A stretch of 64,000 nt of DNA, taken from Acidimicrobiia bacterium. GTDB lineage: Bacteria > Actinomycetota > Acidimicrobiia > Spongiisociales > Spongiisociaceae. This document shows, piece by piece, positions 8,453 to 17,853 of this stretch; position 1 is the first letter of the stretch, and every line of letters starts with the position of its first letter. Location of the stretch: NCBI GenBank assembly GCA_003229305.1, contig QIDH01000057.1, forward strand, positions 1 to 64,000. The letters are read 5' to 3'. The notes below the pieces were generated by a model that ran no database searches, was not told the DNA's origin, and worked only from the letters and a program-made list of their open reading frames with translations. The position numbers were made by a program, and so were the translations under genes.

Positions 8453-10015
8453 ATCCGCTCCGCCGCCGGGCACAGAGGGCAGCGTGAGCCGGAACACGCT
8501 GGTTCCATTGTCGAAATGATACGTGAGTTCGCCGTTCATGAGCCGGGCGAGTTCACGCGAGACACTCAGGCCGAGGCCGACGGAAGGCGCCAGCCCCGAT
8601 GCGCGGGAGGAGCGGTAGTACGGGGCGAACATCTCCTCACGGGCCGTTCCTGCGATTTCTGGCCCATCGTCGCATACCTCGATGCAGACGACCTCGTGAC
8701 CCATGGTGGTCTTGATCTGGATTCGGTCACCGCCGTGGCGCAACGCGTTGGTGAGCAGGTTGCGGACTATCTGGCGCACTCGAAGTGGATCAGCGAGCGC
8801 CGAGGCCCCTCCACGCCGATACTCGATCTTGTCTATGATGCCGAGCCCTTCGATGACTCGTCGGATTTCGAGGGCCGCCTCCATTTCTTCGGCGATCACT
8901 GTGATCATGCCGCTCTCGGTGCGGGCGGCCACGAGTAGGTCCTCGACGAGCATCGACATCTCATGGCTCTGTTGGGCAACGATGGCCCCCAGCTCGCGCG
9001 CTTCGTCCGTCGCATAGCTCGAGTCGTCTTCGATGAGGCCTGTCGCCAATCCGTAGACGGCTGTCAAGGGAGTGCGGAGCTCGTGGGAGATCGCGGTGAT
9101 GAAACGATCCTTGTCCCGGTTGACCTGGTCGGCTATTTCGAGTCGGTGCGCTTGCTCCATCGCCCTTCTGCGGGATGTGACCCCAAGCCAGTAGACCAGA
9201 CTGGCAATCGCGACTGCCATTCCGAACAACACCTCCCCGGTAACGGTGCCGTTCTGCCACTCAAAGTTCGGGCCGGGAGTCAGAGTGACGGACCAATCCC
9301 TTCCCATGAACGGGAGGGTGCGTTCGCTCAGGAGACGCGGCCCGGGATCTTGTGAGATCAAGGGCGTCGATCCGTCGACCAGGGTAATAGCGAGGTCGAC
9401 CCCAGCGCCGTCCTCGAGGGGTGCAGATGCAAACGCCTCAGCGTCGACAAAGAGGGCGATTGTGGAGTCGTTGGCCCCGCCGAGCGGGGTGAGCTGGGCG
9501 TAGTAAGGATCACGATTGTGAGTGAAGGGATCGGATGTCACCACGCGGTTCTGCGTGCGAGCCATCTCGGCGGCCTCTGCCAATGCGCCGCTTTCGTCAC
9601 CAAATCTGCCAATACCTGCCAGATCGAAGAGCATTGTCATCGTGTAGTCCCCGTCCGGTGAAGGATCCACTCGGCCAAGGGCAGTGATCCCGTCAAGGGG
9701 GAACGAAGAGACGAGCAGGCTCGGATCGAGGCCGAAAGAGCCTTGTTCCATGGCGCTTGTCATCTCTCCTGGCTCGCCGTTCTCGAGGAGCGCGTCGACG
9801 AGAACAGGCATGGCCAAACCGAGCAGCCTGAACCCGTTGATGCGGTCTTCGAGTGAGGAGTAGTACGACTCGACTCCAGCATCGAACTGTTTCTCGTCAA
9901 CAGAGTTGATCGTGCGCGCGACAAGCAGAGCCATCATCGCCGAGATGACGAGCAAACCGATCGTCGACACGATCCAGGGTGTCGTCGGCGTGGGGATTCT
10001 TGGACTGAGGGCCAC
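8393..10015 (-). CDS. Membrane sensor histidine kinase with extracytoplasmic (CHASE-like) sensor region
   Basis: N-terminal TM; H-box DKDRFITAISHELRTPLTAVYG; ATPase motifs VRQIVRNLLTNALRHG, GLGLSVSRELARLMNG. Confidence 0.9.
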   Translation of the reverse strand: MALSPRIPTPTTPWIVSTIGLLVISAMMALLVARTINSVDEKQFDAGVESYYSSLEDRINGFRLLGLAMPVLVDALLENGEPGEMTSAMEQGSFGLDPSLLVSSFPLDGITALGRVDPSPDGDYTMTMLFDLAGIGRFGDESGALAEAAEMARTQNRVVTSDPFTHNRDPYYAQLTPLGGANDSTIALFVDAEAFASAPLEDGAGVDLAITLVDGSTPLISQDPGPRLLSERTLPFMGRDWSVTLTPGPNFEWQNGTVTGEVLFGMAVAIASLVYWLGVTSRRRAMEQAHRLEIADQVNRDKDRFITAISHELRTPLTAVYGLATGLIEDDSSYATDEARELGAIVAQQSHEMSMLVEDLLVAARTESGMITVIAEEMEAALEIRRVIEGLGIIDKIEYRRGGASALADPLRVRQIVRNLLTNALRHGGDRIQIKTTMGHEVVCIEVCDDGPEIAGTAREEMFAPYYRSSRASGLAPSVGLGLSVSRELARLMNGELTYHFDNGTSVFRLTLPSVPGGGADSRDDRDGLEASESRVSNGA

Positions 10016-10141
10016 GCTATGCCTGTCGGCTCTGGCCGTCCATTTCTAAACCTCTGGGCTCCGCCGTGGTGAACGGGCAGCCGCCGCTCCAATCCTGCGA
10101 TACTTTTGGAACGTATTCCCAAACAGCGGAGGGCGGACACG

Positions 10142-11047
10142 ATGACCGACATCGTCTTCGACAACCAGGTAGCGATCGTCACCGGAGCGGGTGGGGGACT
10201 CGGCAAGACCTATGCGCTCGAACTCGCCAGGAGGGGAGCCAAGGTCGTAGTCAACGACCTTGGGGGCTCGGTTGATGGGGTCGGCGGTGCCTCGTCTGCG
10301 GCCGACCAGACGGTCGCAGAAATCATCGAGGCGGGTGGCGAGGCGGTCGCCAACTACGACTCGGTCGCCACGGTCGAAGGCGGGGCCGCCATCGTCCAGA
10401 CCGCCGTGGACACGTTCGGTACGGTCGATGTCCTGATCAATAACGCCGGAATCTTGCGTGACAAGAGTTTCGCCAAAATGGATATGGACGCCGTCCACTC
10501 CGTTATCGACGTTCACCTCAACGGTGCATTCCACGTGACCCAACCGGCGTTCGCATTGATGAAAGAAAAATCCTACGGGAGGGTGATCTTCACATCATCA
10601 GGGTCAGGCGTGTTCGGGAACTTCGGACAGGCCAACTATGCGGCGGCGAAGATGGGTTTGGTCGGCCTGATGAATGTGGTGGCAGTCGAAGGCGCCATGC
10701 ACAACATCAAGGCGAACGCCATCGCCCCCATAGCCAGAACCAGAATGACCGAAGATCTGCTCGGGCCGCTTGTCGAGTTGGTGGATCCGAGTCAGGTCAC
10801 ACCGCTGGTCGTCTTCCTGGCCTCGCAGGAGTGCGAAAGCTCGCACGAGATCTGGACGGTCGGCGGAGGCCGGTACGGGCGCATCTTCGTTGGCGTCAAT
10901 CAGGGATGGTTCGCCGGCAAAGGCGAACCTCCTTCAGTTGAGGAGGTTCGCGACCATCTCGACGAAATTCGCGACATCGAGTCCTATACGATCCCAACCA
11001 ATAGCACCGAGGAAATGATGCTGCTCGGTGCCGCACTGGCGGATTGA
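10142..11047 (+). CDS. SDR family oxidoreductase (HSD17B4 dehydrogenase-domain-like)
   Basis: VAIVTGAGGGLGKTYALELARRGAKVVVNDLGG; YAAAKMGLVGL. Confidence 0.92.
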   Translation: MTDIVFDNQVAIVTGAGGGLGKTYALELARRGAKVVVNDLGGSVDGVGGASSAADQTVAEIIEAGGEAVANYDSVATVEGGAAIVQTAVDTFGTVDVLINNAGILRDKSFAKMDMDAVHSVIDVHLNGAFHVTQPAFALMKEKSYGRVIFTSSGSGVFGNFGQANYAAAKMGLVGLMNVVAVEGAMHNIKANAIAPIARTRMTEDLLGPLVELVDPSQVTPLVVFLASQECESSHEIWTVGGGRYGRIFVGVNQGWFAGKGEPPSVEEVRDHLDEIRDIESYTIPTNSTEEMMLLGAALAD

Positions 11048-11050
11048 TCC

Positions 11051-11911
11051 GTGCCCATCGACCTCGAGAAGGTGATTGGTGCCCAGATCGAAACGACTGA
11101 GGCCTCGTGGAACCAAGACGATGTCATTCTCTATCACCTTGGCGTTGGGGCGGGAGCCGATCCGGTTGACGTGAACGAGCTCGAATATGTCTATGAAGCC
11201 AACCTCAAGGTCCTGCCGAGTTACGCGTCCATCCCGCCATTTGGGGTGATGATCAATCTGCTTGGCGTGGACGGGTTGGACATCAACCCCGCGATGCTGC
11301 TGCACGGTGAGCAGGAGATCGAAGTCAAGGGGCCCATACCGACATCTGCGTCCGTCACCAATCGGGCAAGGATCACCGACGTTTTCGACAAGGGCAAAGG
11401 CGCCACGGTCCACATCGAGGTCGACTCGGTCGACGAATCCGGTGTCACTCTCTTCACCAACCGCAGCACAATCTTTCTGCGGGGCGAGGGCGGATTCGGT
11501 GGGCCGAGCGGGCCATCACCTGGCAACCGACCGCCGGATCGGGAGCCGGACAGGGTCATCGAGTCTCCGACACTGCCTCAGCAGGCGCTCCTCTACCGAC
11601 TCAGCGGCGACAAGAACCCGCTGCACGCTGATCCCGTCTTTGCGGCTTTCGGCGGCTTCGATCGTCCGATTCTGCATGGACTCTGCAGCTACGGGATCGT
11701 ATGCAAGGCCGTAGTCGATGCGATGTTTGATGGTGAAGTAGGTGCTGTCGATCGCTACGTTGCACGGTTTTCGGGAGCGGTCATCCCAGGTGAGACGGTC
11801 GTCACGTCGATGTGGGAGTTGCGAGATCGGGTTGTGATCGAAGCAAGCACCATGGAGCGTGCGACGTCTGTCATTTCCAATGCTGCGGTGATGAAGAGGT
11901 CAGAGGGATGA
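11051..11911 (+). CDS. MaoC/hydratase-2 family enoyl-CoA hydratase
   Basis: 286 aa; YRLSGDKNPLHADPVFAAFGGFDRPILHGLCSYGI hot-dog hydratase motif; GTG start. Confidence 0.92.
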   Translation: MPIDLEKVIGAQIETTEASWNQDDVILYHLGVGAGADPVDVNELEYVYEANLKVLPSYASIPPFGVMINLLGVDGLDINPAMLLHGEQEIEVKGPIPTSASVTNRARITDVFDKGKGATVHIEVDSVDESGVTLFTNRSTIFLRGEGGFGGPSGPSPGNRPPDREPDRVIESPTLPQQALLYRLSGDKNPLHADPVFAAFGGFDRPILHGLCSYGIVCKAVVDAMFDGEVGAVDRYVARFSGAVIPGETVVTSMWELRDRVVIEASTMERATSVISNAAVMKRSEG

Positions 11912-13089
11912 TCGAAGAGCAGCGGGTTGCGGAGGCGATAACCAAGCTCATCGATGAGAACCCGCCAAGAGTCACCGACGAGGTCGAGTTTTGGGGTGCC
12001 CAGTTCGATGCCGGCCTTGCCTGGGTCCACTTTCCGGTCGGACTCGGCGGACTTGGGGCTTCCAGAGGTCTGTTCCGCATGATCCTCGATGAGCTCCGAA
12101 AGGCAGGGGCGTCGTTCGCGAACGTCAACCGCAACATCATCGGATACGGCATGGGAGCGCCGACCGTATTGACCCACGGTACCGATGCCCAGCGAGGCCG
12201 GTATCTCCGGCCTTTGTTTACAGCCGAAGAGGTCTGGTGTCAGCTCTTTTCGGAACCGGGGTCCGGATCTGATGTGGCCGGTCTGTCGACCAGGGCGATC
12301 AAGGACGGAGACGAATGGATCGTCAACGGACAGAAGTCGTGGACGACCCTGGCCCACACGGCGAAATGGGGAATGCTCGTCGCCAGGACGGATCCTGACG
12401 TCCCCAAACACCAAGGCTTGACGTATTTCATCGTCGACATGCGTCAGGCGGGAGTCGAGGTGCGGCCGCTCCGGCAGATGACGGGCGAGGCCGAATTCAA
12501 CGAGGTGTACTTCACAGATGCCCGGATACCTGACGAGAACAGGCTCGGAGCCATCGGCGAAGGGTGGAAGGTGTCCGTCACGACACTGATGAACGAGAGA
12601 GTCGCCATCGGGTCGGCACCGACCCCGAGGGGCGCTGGTGCCATTGCGGAAGCCGTGAGTGTGTGGCTCAAGACGCCGAGAACCGACCTGGTAAAGCGAG
12701 ATCAGTTGGTGAGCCTTTGGATCGAGGCCGAAGCCCTGCGGCTGACGAATATGCGTGCAGCACAATTGGCCAGCAAGGGTGTACCTGGTCCTGAGGGTTC
12801 AACCGGCAAGCTCCAATGGGCCGAGCTGCAAAAGAAGATCTACGAGTTTGCGATCGGAGCGCTAGGTGCTGAGGGCCTTTTGTACGGCTCGGCTTACGAG
12901 ATGACCAGGCCGGATGAGGCAAGCTTCGGTAAGCGAGACACCCAGCAGAATTTTCTCAGGTCACGGGCCAACTCAATCGAGGGTGGAACCAGTGAGATCA
13001 TGCGCAACATTCTGGGCGAGAGGGTGCTCGGATTGCCGGGCGAGCCGCGAGTAGACAAGGAACTTTCCTGGAAAGATGTTCCGCGCTGA
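11908..13089 (+). CDS. Acyl-CoA dehydrogenase
   Basis: WCQLFSEPGSGSDVAGLSTRA; GGTSEIMRNILGERVLGLPGE; ATGA overlap with upstream CDS. Confidence 0.93.
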   Translation: MIEEQRVAEAITKLIDENPPRVTDEVEFWGAQFDAGLAWVHFPVGLGGLGASRGLFRMILDELRKAGASFANVNRNIIGYGMGAPTVLTHGTDAQRGRYLRPLFTAEEVWCQLFSEPGSGSDVAGLSTRAIKDGDEWIVNGQKSWTTLAHTAKWGMLVARTDPDVPKHQGLTYFIVDMRQAGVEVRPLRQMTGEAEFNEVYFTDARIPDENRLGAIGEGWKVSVTTLMNERVAIGSAPTPRGAGAIAEAVSVWLKTPRTDLVKRDQLVSLWIEAEALRLTNMRAAQLASKGVPGPEGSTGKLQWAELQKKIYEFAIGALGAEGLLYGSAYEMTRPDEASFGKRDTQQNFLRSRANSIEGGTSEIMRNILGERVLGLPGEPRVDKELSWKDVPR

Positions 13090-13191
13090 CCGACCTCGTC
13101 GCCTCAGGCTTGGGTAGGCTCCTGGCGACCGACGAACGTCGGACCGGCCGCTTCGCTGGGCATGGCGACGGCTGCTAGTGGGAGGCGCTCG

Positions 13192-14175
13192 ATGGTGGTG
13201 GATCATCGCATCGTGGTTACTCGTCGGCCTCCGGGCGGCACATTGGACTGGCTTACCTCGGTCGGTGCAGTTTGGACTTGGGATGAGAACCGTCCGATTC
13301 CTGATTCGTTGTTCTCCAGCGAAATTGTCGGGGCAACCGGCCTCTACTGCATGTTGACCGACCGCATCGATGCAGACCTCCTGGATCTTGCGCCAGACCT
13401 GTTGGCAGTCAGCCAGATGGCGGTCGGCGTCGACAACATCGACCTAAGGGCCGCCACAGAACGCGGAATTCCCGTTGGGCATACGCCGGACGTGCTGACC
13501 GAGACCACGGCCGATCACGCCTTTGGGTTGATGTTGGCCACGGCGAGGCGGCTCAGCGAGGCAAGTGACTTTGTCAGAGCAGGGGGTTGGAAGCAATGGG
13601 AGCCGGAACTTCTGCTTGGAGCGGAGGTGCACGGCACGACCCTCGGGATCATTGGACTAGGACGGATCGGCAAGGCTGTCGCGAGGCGAGCCTCTGGTTT
13701 CGGGATGAAAGCCCTCTACAGCCAGAGGACCCCAGACCCGGTTGCCGAGGCCGGCCTTGGTGTGCAATACCGTTCCCTGGATGCCCTGCTCGGCGAGTCG
13801 GATCATGTCATCGTGCTCGCCGCACTGACAGATGAGACGAAGGGCATGATCGACAGCAAGGCCTTGGCTCTGATGAAACCGACTGCGACTTTGGTCAACG
13901 CGGCGAGGGGCCCGTTGGTTGACTCCGATGCGCTTGCCGAAGCCCTCTCCAGGGGGATAATCTTCGGTGCAGGCCTTGACGTCACTGACCCTGAGCCAAT
14001 CCCGGTCGACCATCCCCTCCTGGCGTTGCCCAACTGCCTCGTGGTTCCGCATATCGGCAGCGCTACCTTCCGAACCAGAGTCCACATGGCAGAGATGGCG
14101 GCGGCCAATCTCGTGGCCGCCCTCAGTGGCGAGCGGATGCCTCACTGTGCCAATCCTGAGGTTTATGAGAAATGA
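13192..14175 (+). CDS. D-isomer-specific 2-hydroxyacid dehydrogenase (glyoxylate/hydroxypyruvate reductase-like)
   Basis: GTTLGIIGLGRIGKAVARRASGFGMK; ATLVNAARGPLVDSDAL; GLDVTDPEPIPVDHPLL. Confidence 0.93.
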   Translation: MVVDHRIVVTRRPPGGTLDWLTSVGAVWTWDENRPIPDSLFSSEIVGATGLYCMLTDRIDADLLDLAPDLLAVSQMAVGVDNIDLRAATERGIPVGHTPDVLTETTADHAFGLMLATARRLSEASDFVRAGGWKQWEPELLLGAEVHGTTLGIIGLGRIGKAVARRASGFGMKALYSQRTPDPVAEAGLGVQYRSLDALLGESDHVIVLAALTDETKGMIDSKALALMKPTATLVNAARGPLVDSDALAEALSRGIIFGAGLDVTDPEPIPVDHPLLALPNCLVVPHIGSATFRTRVHMAEMAAANLVAALSGERMPHCANPEVYEK

Positions 14176-14279
14176 CGCAGGTTGTGTCTTCGGTTGTCGC
14201 CGCCCGTCGAAATGGCGGATAGAGTCGAGCTCTCTGGAGGTTTGGGATCCGCTACCGCTTTCTGGCGCTGACATTCTTT

Positions 14280-14669
14280 ATGGTGATCGGCCTGGTCGGC
14301 CTCGCCGATTTCGCATGGCAGGTAGTAACCGTGGCAGATGCGGACCGCACTGCACAAGCCGCGAGGTCCCTGGGTATCGGCATCGATTCGTTGCGCACTC
14401 GGATCAACCTGCTGGTGCCGCTCGCCGCCGTGATCGCGGCCGTCGCATTGAGTGTCGCCTACGGCGCCGTTGTGGGTGATGCGCGCAGGGATGGGCGCAT
14501 AATATGTGCGACGTTGTTGTCGATATACACGATCGTCCAGGTCGCCTCCGGTTTGCTTCTCGATCCCCGTCAGTTCGTGCTGGCAGCCGTGTTCGCAGCG
14601 TTGGCCGCGGGCGCCCTGTTCTTCGTGAGGAACGCGAACCCGGTTGGTCAGACCCGGCGCAAGGCTTGA
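14280..14669 (+). CDS. Small integral membrane protein of unknown function
   Basis: 129 aa with several hydrophobic segments; true start may be upstream. Confidence 0.6.
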   Translation: MVIGLVGLADFAWQVVTVADADRTAQAARSLGIGIDSLRTRINLLVPLAAVIAAVALSVAYGAVVGDARRDGRIICATLLSIYTIVQVASGLLLDPRQFVLAAVFAALAAGALFFVRNANPVGQTRRKA

Positions 14670-14708
14670 GCGGCCGGTCCGTTGGGCAGGATCAAGCGAT
14701 ACGTCCTG

Positions 14709-15341
14709 TCACTCGGCTCCTACGACCACCAGCAGTGTGCCGTCCGAAACCGTGATCGCCGCTTCGGCGCCCTTTGCCTCGTTGCTCAGGCCACGAGTCG
14801 TTCCTGCCCTCATCTTTGCCCCAGCGAGAGGCCATCGCAGCCCTCTCAAATGAACCCCTCTTGCGGTGCCCCCTGTCGGAATGATACTTACGATCTGGCC
14901 AGGGACCGTCGGAACATGGCGAGTCCCCCTCACGATATATGCCCTGACCGGGCCGGTCGCCCAAGTGACATTGGCGGCGGCATATTTGCGAGAAGCCAAC
15001 AGGCCGACGTTCGCGAGATGGTGGTCGAGGCGTCCACCTGATCCGCCGATCACCAGGATTTCTGTCGCTCTCGCTTCGATGGCGGCGTCCATGGCGAGTT
15101 CGAGGTCCGTGGCGTCCTTGGCACGTGGGTAGGCGCGGATCTCCGTTCCCATCGTGTTCGCCCTTTCATGGCCGGCCTCGCTGATGGAATCGAGATCTCC
15201 GATCAAGATGTCGACCGTCAGCCCAAGCCTTTCTGCAAGATCGGCCCCAGAATCCGCCGCGATGGTGAGATCGGCGGGCGCGAAATCCGCCAGAGCCTCA
15301 GATTCGACGTTGGCTCCGCCTGCGACTACGTAAACGATCAT
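14709..15341 (-). CDS. thiN: Thiamine diphosphokinase
   Basis: AADSGADLAERLGLTVDILIGDLDSIS; PRAKDATDLELAMDAA; GGSGGRLDHHLAN. Confidence 0.9.
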   Translation of the reverse strand: MIVYVVAGGANVESEALADFAPADLTIAADSGADLAERLGLTVDILIGDLDSISEAGHERANTMGTEIRAYPRAKDATDLELAMDAAIEARATEILVIGGSGGRLDHHLANVGLLASRKYAAANVTWATGPVRAYIVRGTRHVPTVPGQIVSIIPTGGTARGVHLRGLRWPLAGAKMRAGTTRGLSNEAKGAEAAITVSDGTLLVVVGAE

Positions 15342-15407
15342 TGGGGCTGCCCTTTCTCGGAATCTTGTCGCCTGATTCTTAGGGCGCTGGAGGTAAATGA
15401 CAAAATT

Positions 15408-15435
15408 GTCTTACGCGCGAACCCGCGCGTAAGAC
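15408..15435 (-). terminator. Perfect 12-bp stem, 4-nt loop hairpin followed on - strand by AATTTT; probable intrinsic terminator after the PD40 lipoprotein gene
   Basis: GTCTTACGCGCG-aacc-CGCGCGTAAGAC. Confidence 0.7.
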
Positions 15436-15559
15436 TCCAACGGGCGATCGTTATCGCCTGTTTGCGTTGGCCATGGCCCACATCGTGGCACCTCTGTGCC
15501 AAACAATCTGTCACACAAGTGCAAGGCCAACGGAACCCGAAAGCTGAAGCAGACAGGTC

Positions 15560-16912
15560 TCAGCGGGTTGCGAAGGTGGCGATCGACCCGTTTGCGATGA
15601 AGCCAGGGTCGCTTCCGTCGGCCGGTTGCCACCAGATTTCGTCGGCGGTTTGGCCGACCGCCGAATAGACGATTCCACTCGAATCCGGTGCCCACCTGGT
15701 CATGCTCCTGGCGAATTGATCGAAAAACGGCAGATACGAGACCGTGTAGGTCGCCGAGGGCACGATTGGTTCGAAGAGCACGACCTCGTCCTGGTCGCCT
15801 ATTCCCCACTGGATCGCCGTTCTGTCAACTGTGCTTGTCAGAAACGCCAGGCGGGTCGAATCCGGGGCCCATTCAAAGGCGATCACGCCGGTTTGGATCG
15901 TCTCTTGGGCTCCACTCTCGAGGTTCATCGTGACCAAGGAGCCAAAGTTGATGGACTCGGGGCCCCCAGTGATCGAGAAAGCCAGCGTGGCGCCGTCTGG
16001 CGACACCTCGAAAGAGATTCGACCCTGGAATTCGAGCAGAGTCGAGAGCTCTTCAGACACGACGTCGTAACTCACCAGCTCAAGGAGGGGTTCGTCGGTT
16101 TGGAGGATCGGTTGGCCATCGGCCGATGCGACGATCCCGGTGTCCGGCTCCACCACGTACAGGACAAATGAGCCGTCCGGGGTCCACTCAGGGGCCAAGA
16201 AGGATCGGGTCGCCGGAGCGATGCGCGGCCCTGCCTCGTCCGGAGCGCCGATCGTTATGCCTCTCTCGCCCACGTGGGTGACGAGTCTGACCGAATCTGG
16301 TGCCCAGTCGAAGTAGTAAGGGGTTCCGGCCCCCGCCACGTCGACGCTTTGGTCGGTCCTGTCGACTATGGCAAGCGTGACGGGGTTTCCACCTAAGAAC
16401 GCCAACTTTGTGCCGTCAGGACTCCAGTGCATGTAGAAGGGGATGAACGGGACATCGAATCGCTCCAGCCGCGAACCGTCTGGCGCGCCGATCACGATCT
16501 GGCCGTTGCCTGACGAATCGATCTCGCCCCAGGCCACGACCGATCCGCCAGGTGCCCAGGTCGGTTGAACCGCGAATGTATCGTCAGCGCCGCCTATCTC
16601 GATCAGAGCACCGCCGGACGATGCCCTCAACACCCCATCGACACCGAGGACTGCGAGCCCGTCTGGAGCTGCGATCGTGGTCGGAGGCGTGGTGACGGTC
16701 GTCTGATCTGGAGACGGTCTCTGGGTGGTGGTGGGCGATGGATCAGGCGCTGAGCTGGTAGTCGTCGATGTGGGCTGGACCGTCGAAGGAACAGTCGATG
16801 ACGTCGGATCGATATCCGACTGGGTCGAACCACAGGCCGCGGCCAAAAGGGCGAATGACAGCAGCGTGGGTGCCGCGACCAGACGAAGACGCCGTGGGGA
16901 GTTCTGGAGCAT
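15560..16912 (-). CDS. Lipoprotein with TolB/PD40-type beta-propeller repeats
   Basis: Signal/lipobox LLSFALLAAACGS, Ser/Thr/Pro-rich linker, repeated W(A/S)PDG(T/S) motifs. Confidence 0.85.
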   Translation of the reverse strand: MLQNSPRRLRLVAAPTLLSFALLAAACGSTQSDIDPTSSTVPSTVQPTSTTTSSAPDPSPTTTQRPSPDQTTVTTPPTTIAAPDGLAVLGVDGVLRASSGGALIEIGGADDTFAVQPTWAPGGSVVAWGEIDSSGNGQIVIGAPDGSRLERFDVPFIPFYMHWSPDGTKLAFLGGNPVTLAIVDRTDQSVDVAGAGTPYYFDWAPDSVRLVTHVGERGITIGAPDEAGPRIAPATRSFLAPEWTPDGSFVLYVVEPDTGIVASADGQPILQTDEPLLELVSYDVVSEELSTLLEFQGRISFEVSPDGATLAFSITGGPESINFGSLVTMNLESGAQETIQTGVIAFEWAPDSTRLAFLTSTVDRTAIQWGIGDQDEVVLFEPIVPSATYTVSYLPFFDQFARSMTRWAPDSSGIVYSAVGQTADEIWWQPADGSDPGFIANGSIATFATR

Positions 16913-17044
16913 GGAATTGAGGCTACAGGCGGCGCCCGGTTAGCAGGCGCTTCGTGGCGCAGAGAACGCTCGGGTCGGGGTGGCGGCAGTGAAATCTGAC
17001 TCCCTGAGTCAGGCGTACAATCCGCGCCGAAGAACGGGAGGCTG

Positions 17045-17807
17045 TTGAAGACGATCGCTGTGTTGACATCTGGTGGGGACGCTCCAGGAATGAATGCCGC
17101 CATCTGGGCGGTCGTCAAAGTTGCAGCCTCTCGCGAAATCAGCGTTATCGGGGTGGAACGTGGCTACGACGGTCTTGTCGATGGCGCCTTTCGGCATTTG
17201 ACCCGGGCTGTCGTGAGCTCTGGAAATCTCGTTCCTGCTCCCGGGATTGATGGCATGGCCGGGTCGGGCTGGCACATTGCTCGGCACCACCCGCTGTCAG
17301 CGTTTCTACGAGGCGTCTGGCCGACAGGAGGCGTGTCGCCAGTTGACCGAAGCGGGTATTGATGGCCTCATCGTGATCGGCGGCAACGGAACTCTGACCG
17401 GCGCCCATCTCTTCTCCCAAGAATGCGGCGCCGTCCCGGTCGTCGGAGTCCCGGCCTCGATCGCCGAGCGGGTCCACGAACGGCTGAGCGACCAGCCGGA
17501 CGTCGACATTAGGGCCACTGTGCTCGGCCATGTTGTGAGAGGCGGCCGCCCGAGCTACCACGACCGCATGGTTGCGGGCCGGCTAGCACTCGGCGCAGTG
17601 AACGCGCTCGTCGAGGGCTGTCACGGCGAGATGGTCGCCTGGAGTACGACAACCGAGGGCGGCACGCCGACCGGCGACCCGCGAGTCTCCATCTTTCCGC
17701 TCGAGGTGGTCCTCGACGAAACCGAGGCATTGCTGGATGGATCGAGCGACATGACCAAGCGCAGAGTGTTACGGATGCAGTCCGTCCAGGGAGTGCTGGC
17801 TCTCTAG
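17045..17807 (+). pseudogene. Degraded 6-phosphofructokinase gene (frameshift plus internal deletion)
   Basis: Frame 1: [25 protein letters not shown]...; frame 2 continues [12 protein letters not shown]...GLIVIGGNGTLTGAHLF...VGVPASI then jumps to AERVHERLSDQPDVDIRATVLGHVVRGGRPSYHDRMVAGRL. Confidence 0.8.
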
Positions 17808-17853
17808 CGGGCGGTGGAAAGTTCAGGGCGGCATGAGGAAACTTGGCGAGAAC

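Noticed and set aside
10104-10123. TTTTGGAACGTATTCCCAAA upstream of the SDR gene as an operator
   Set aside because: Only about 6 of 9 positions pair and there is no second copy; too weak to call.
11755-12765. 336-aa minus ORF across the MaoC/ACAD genes
   Set aside because: Antisense to an unmistakable acyl-CoA dehydrogenase; no recognisable motif.
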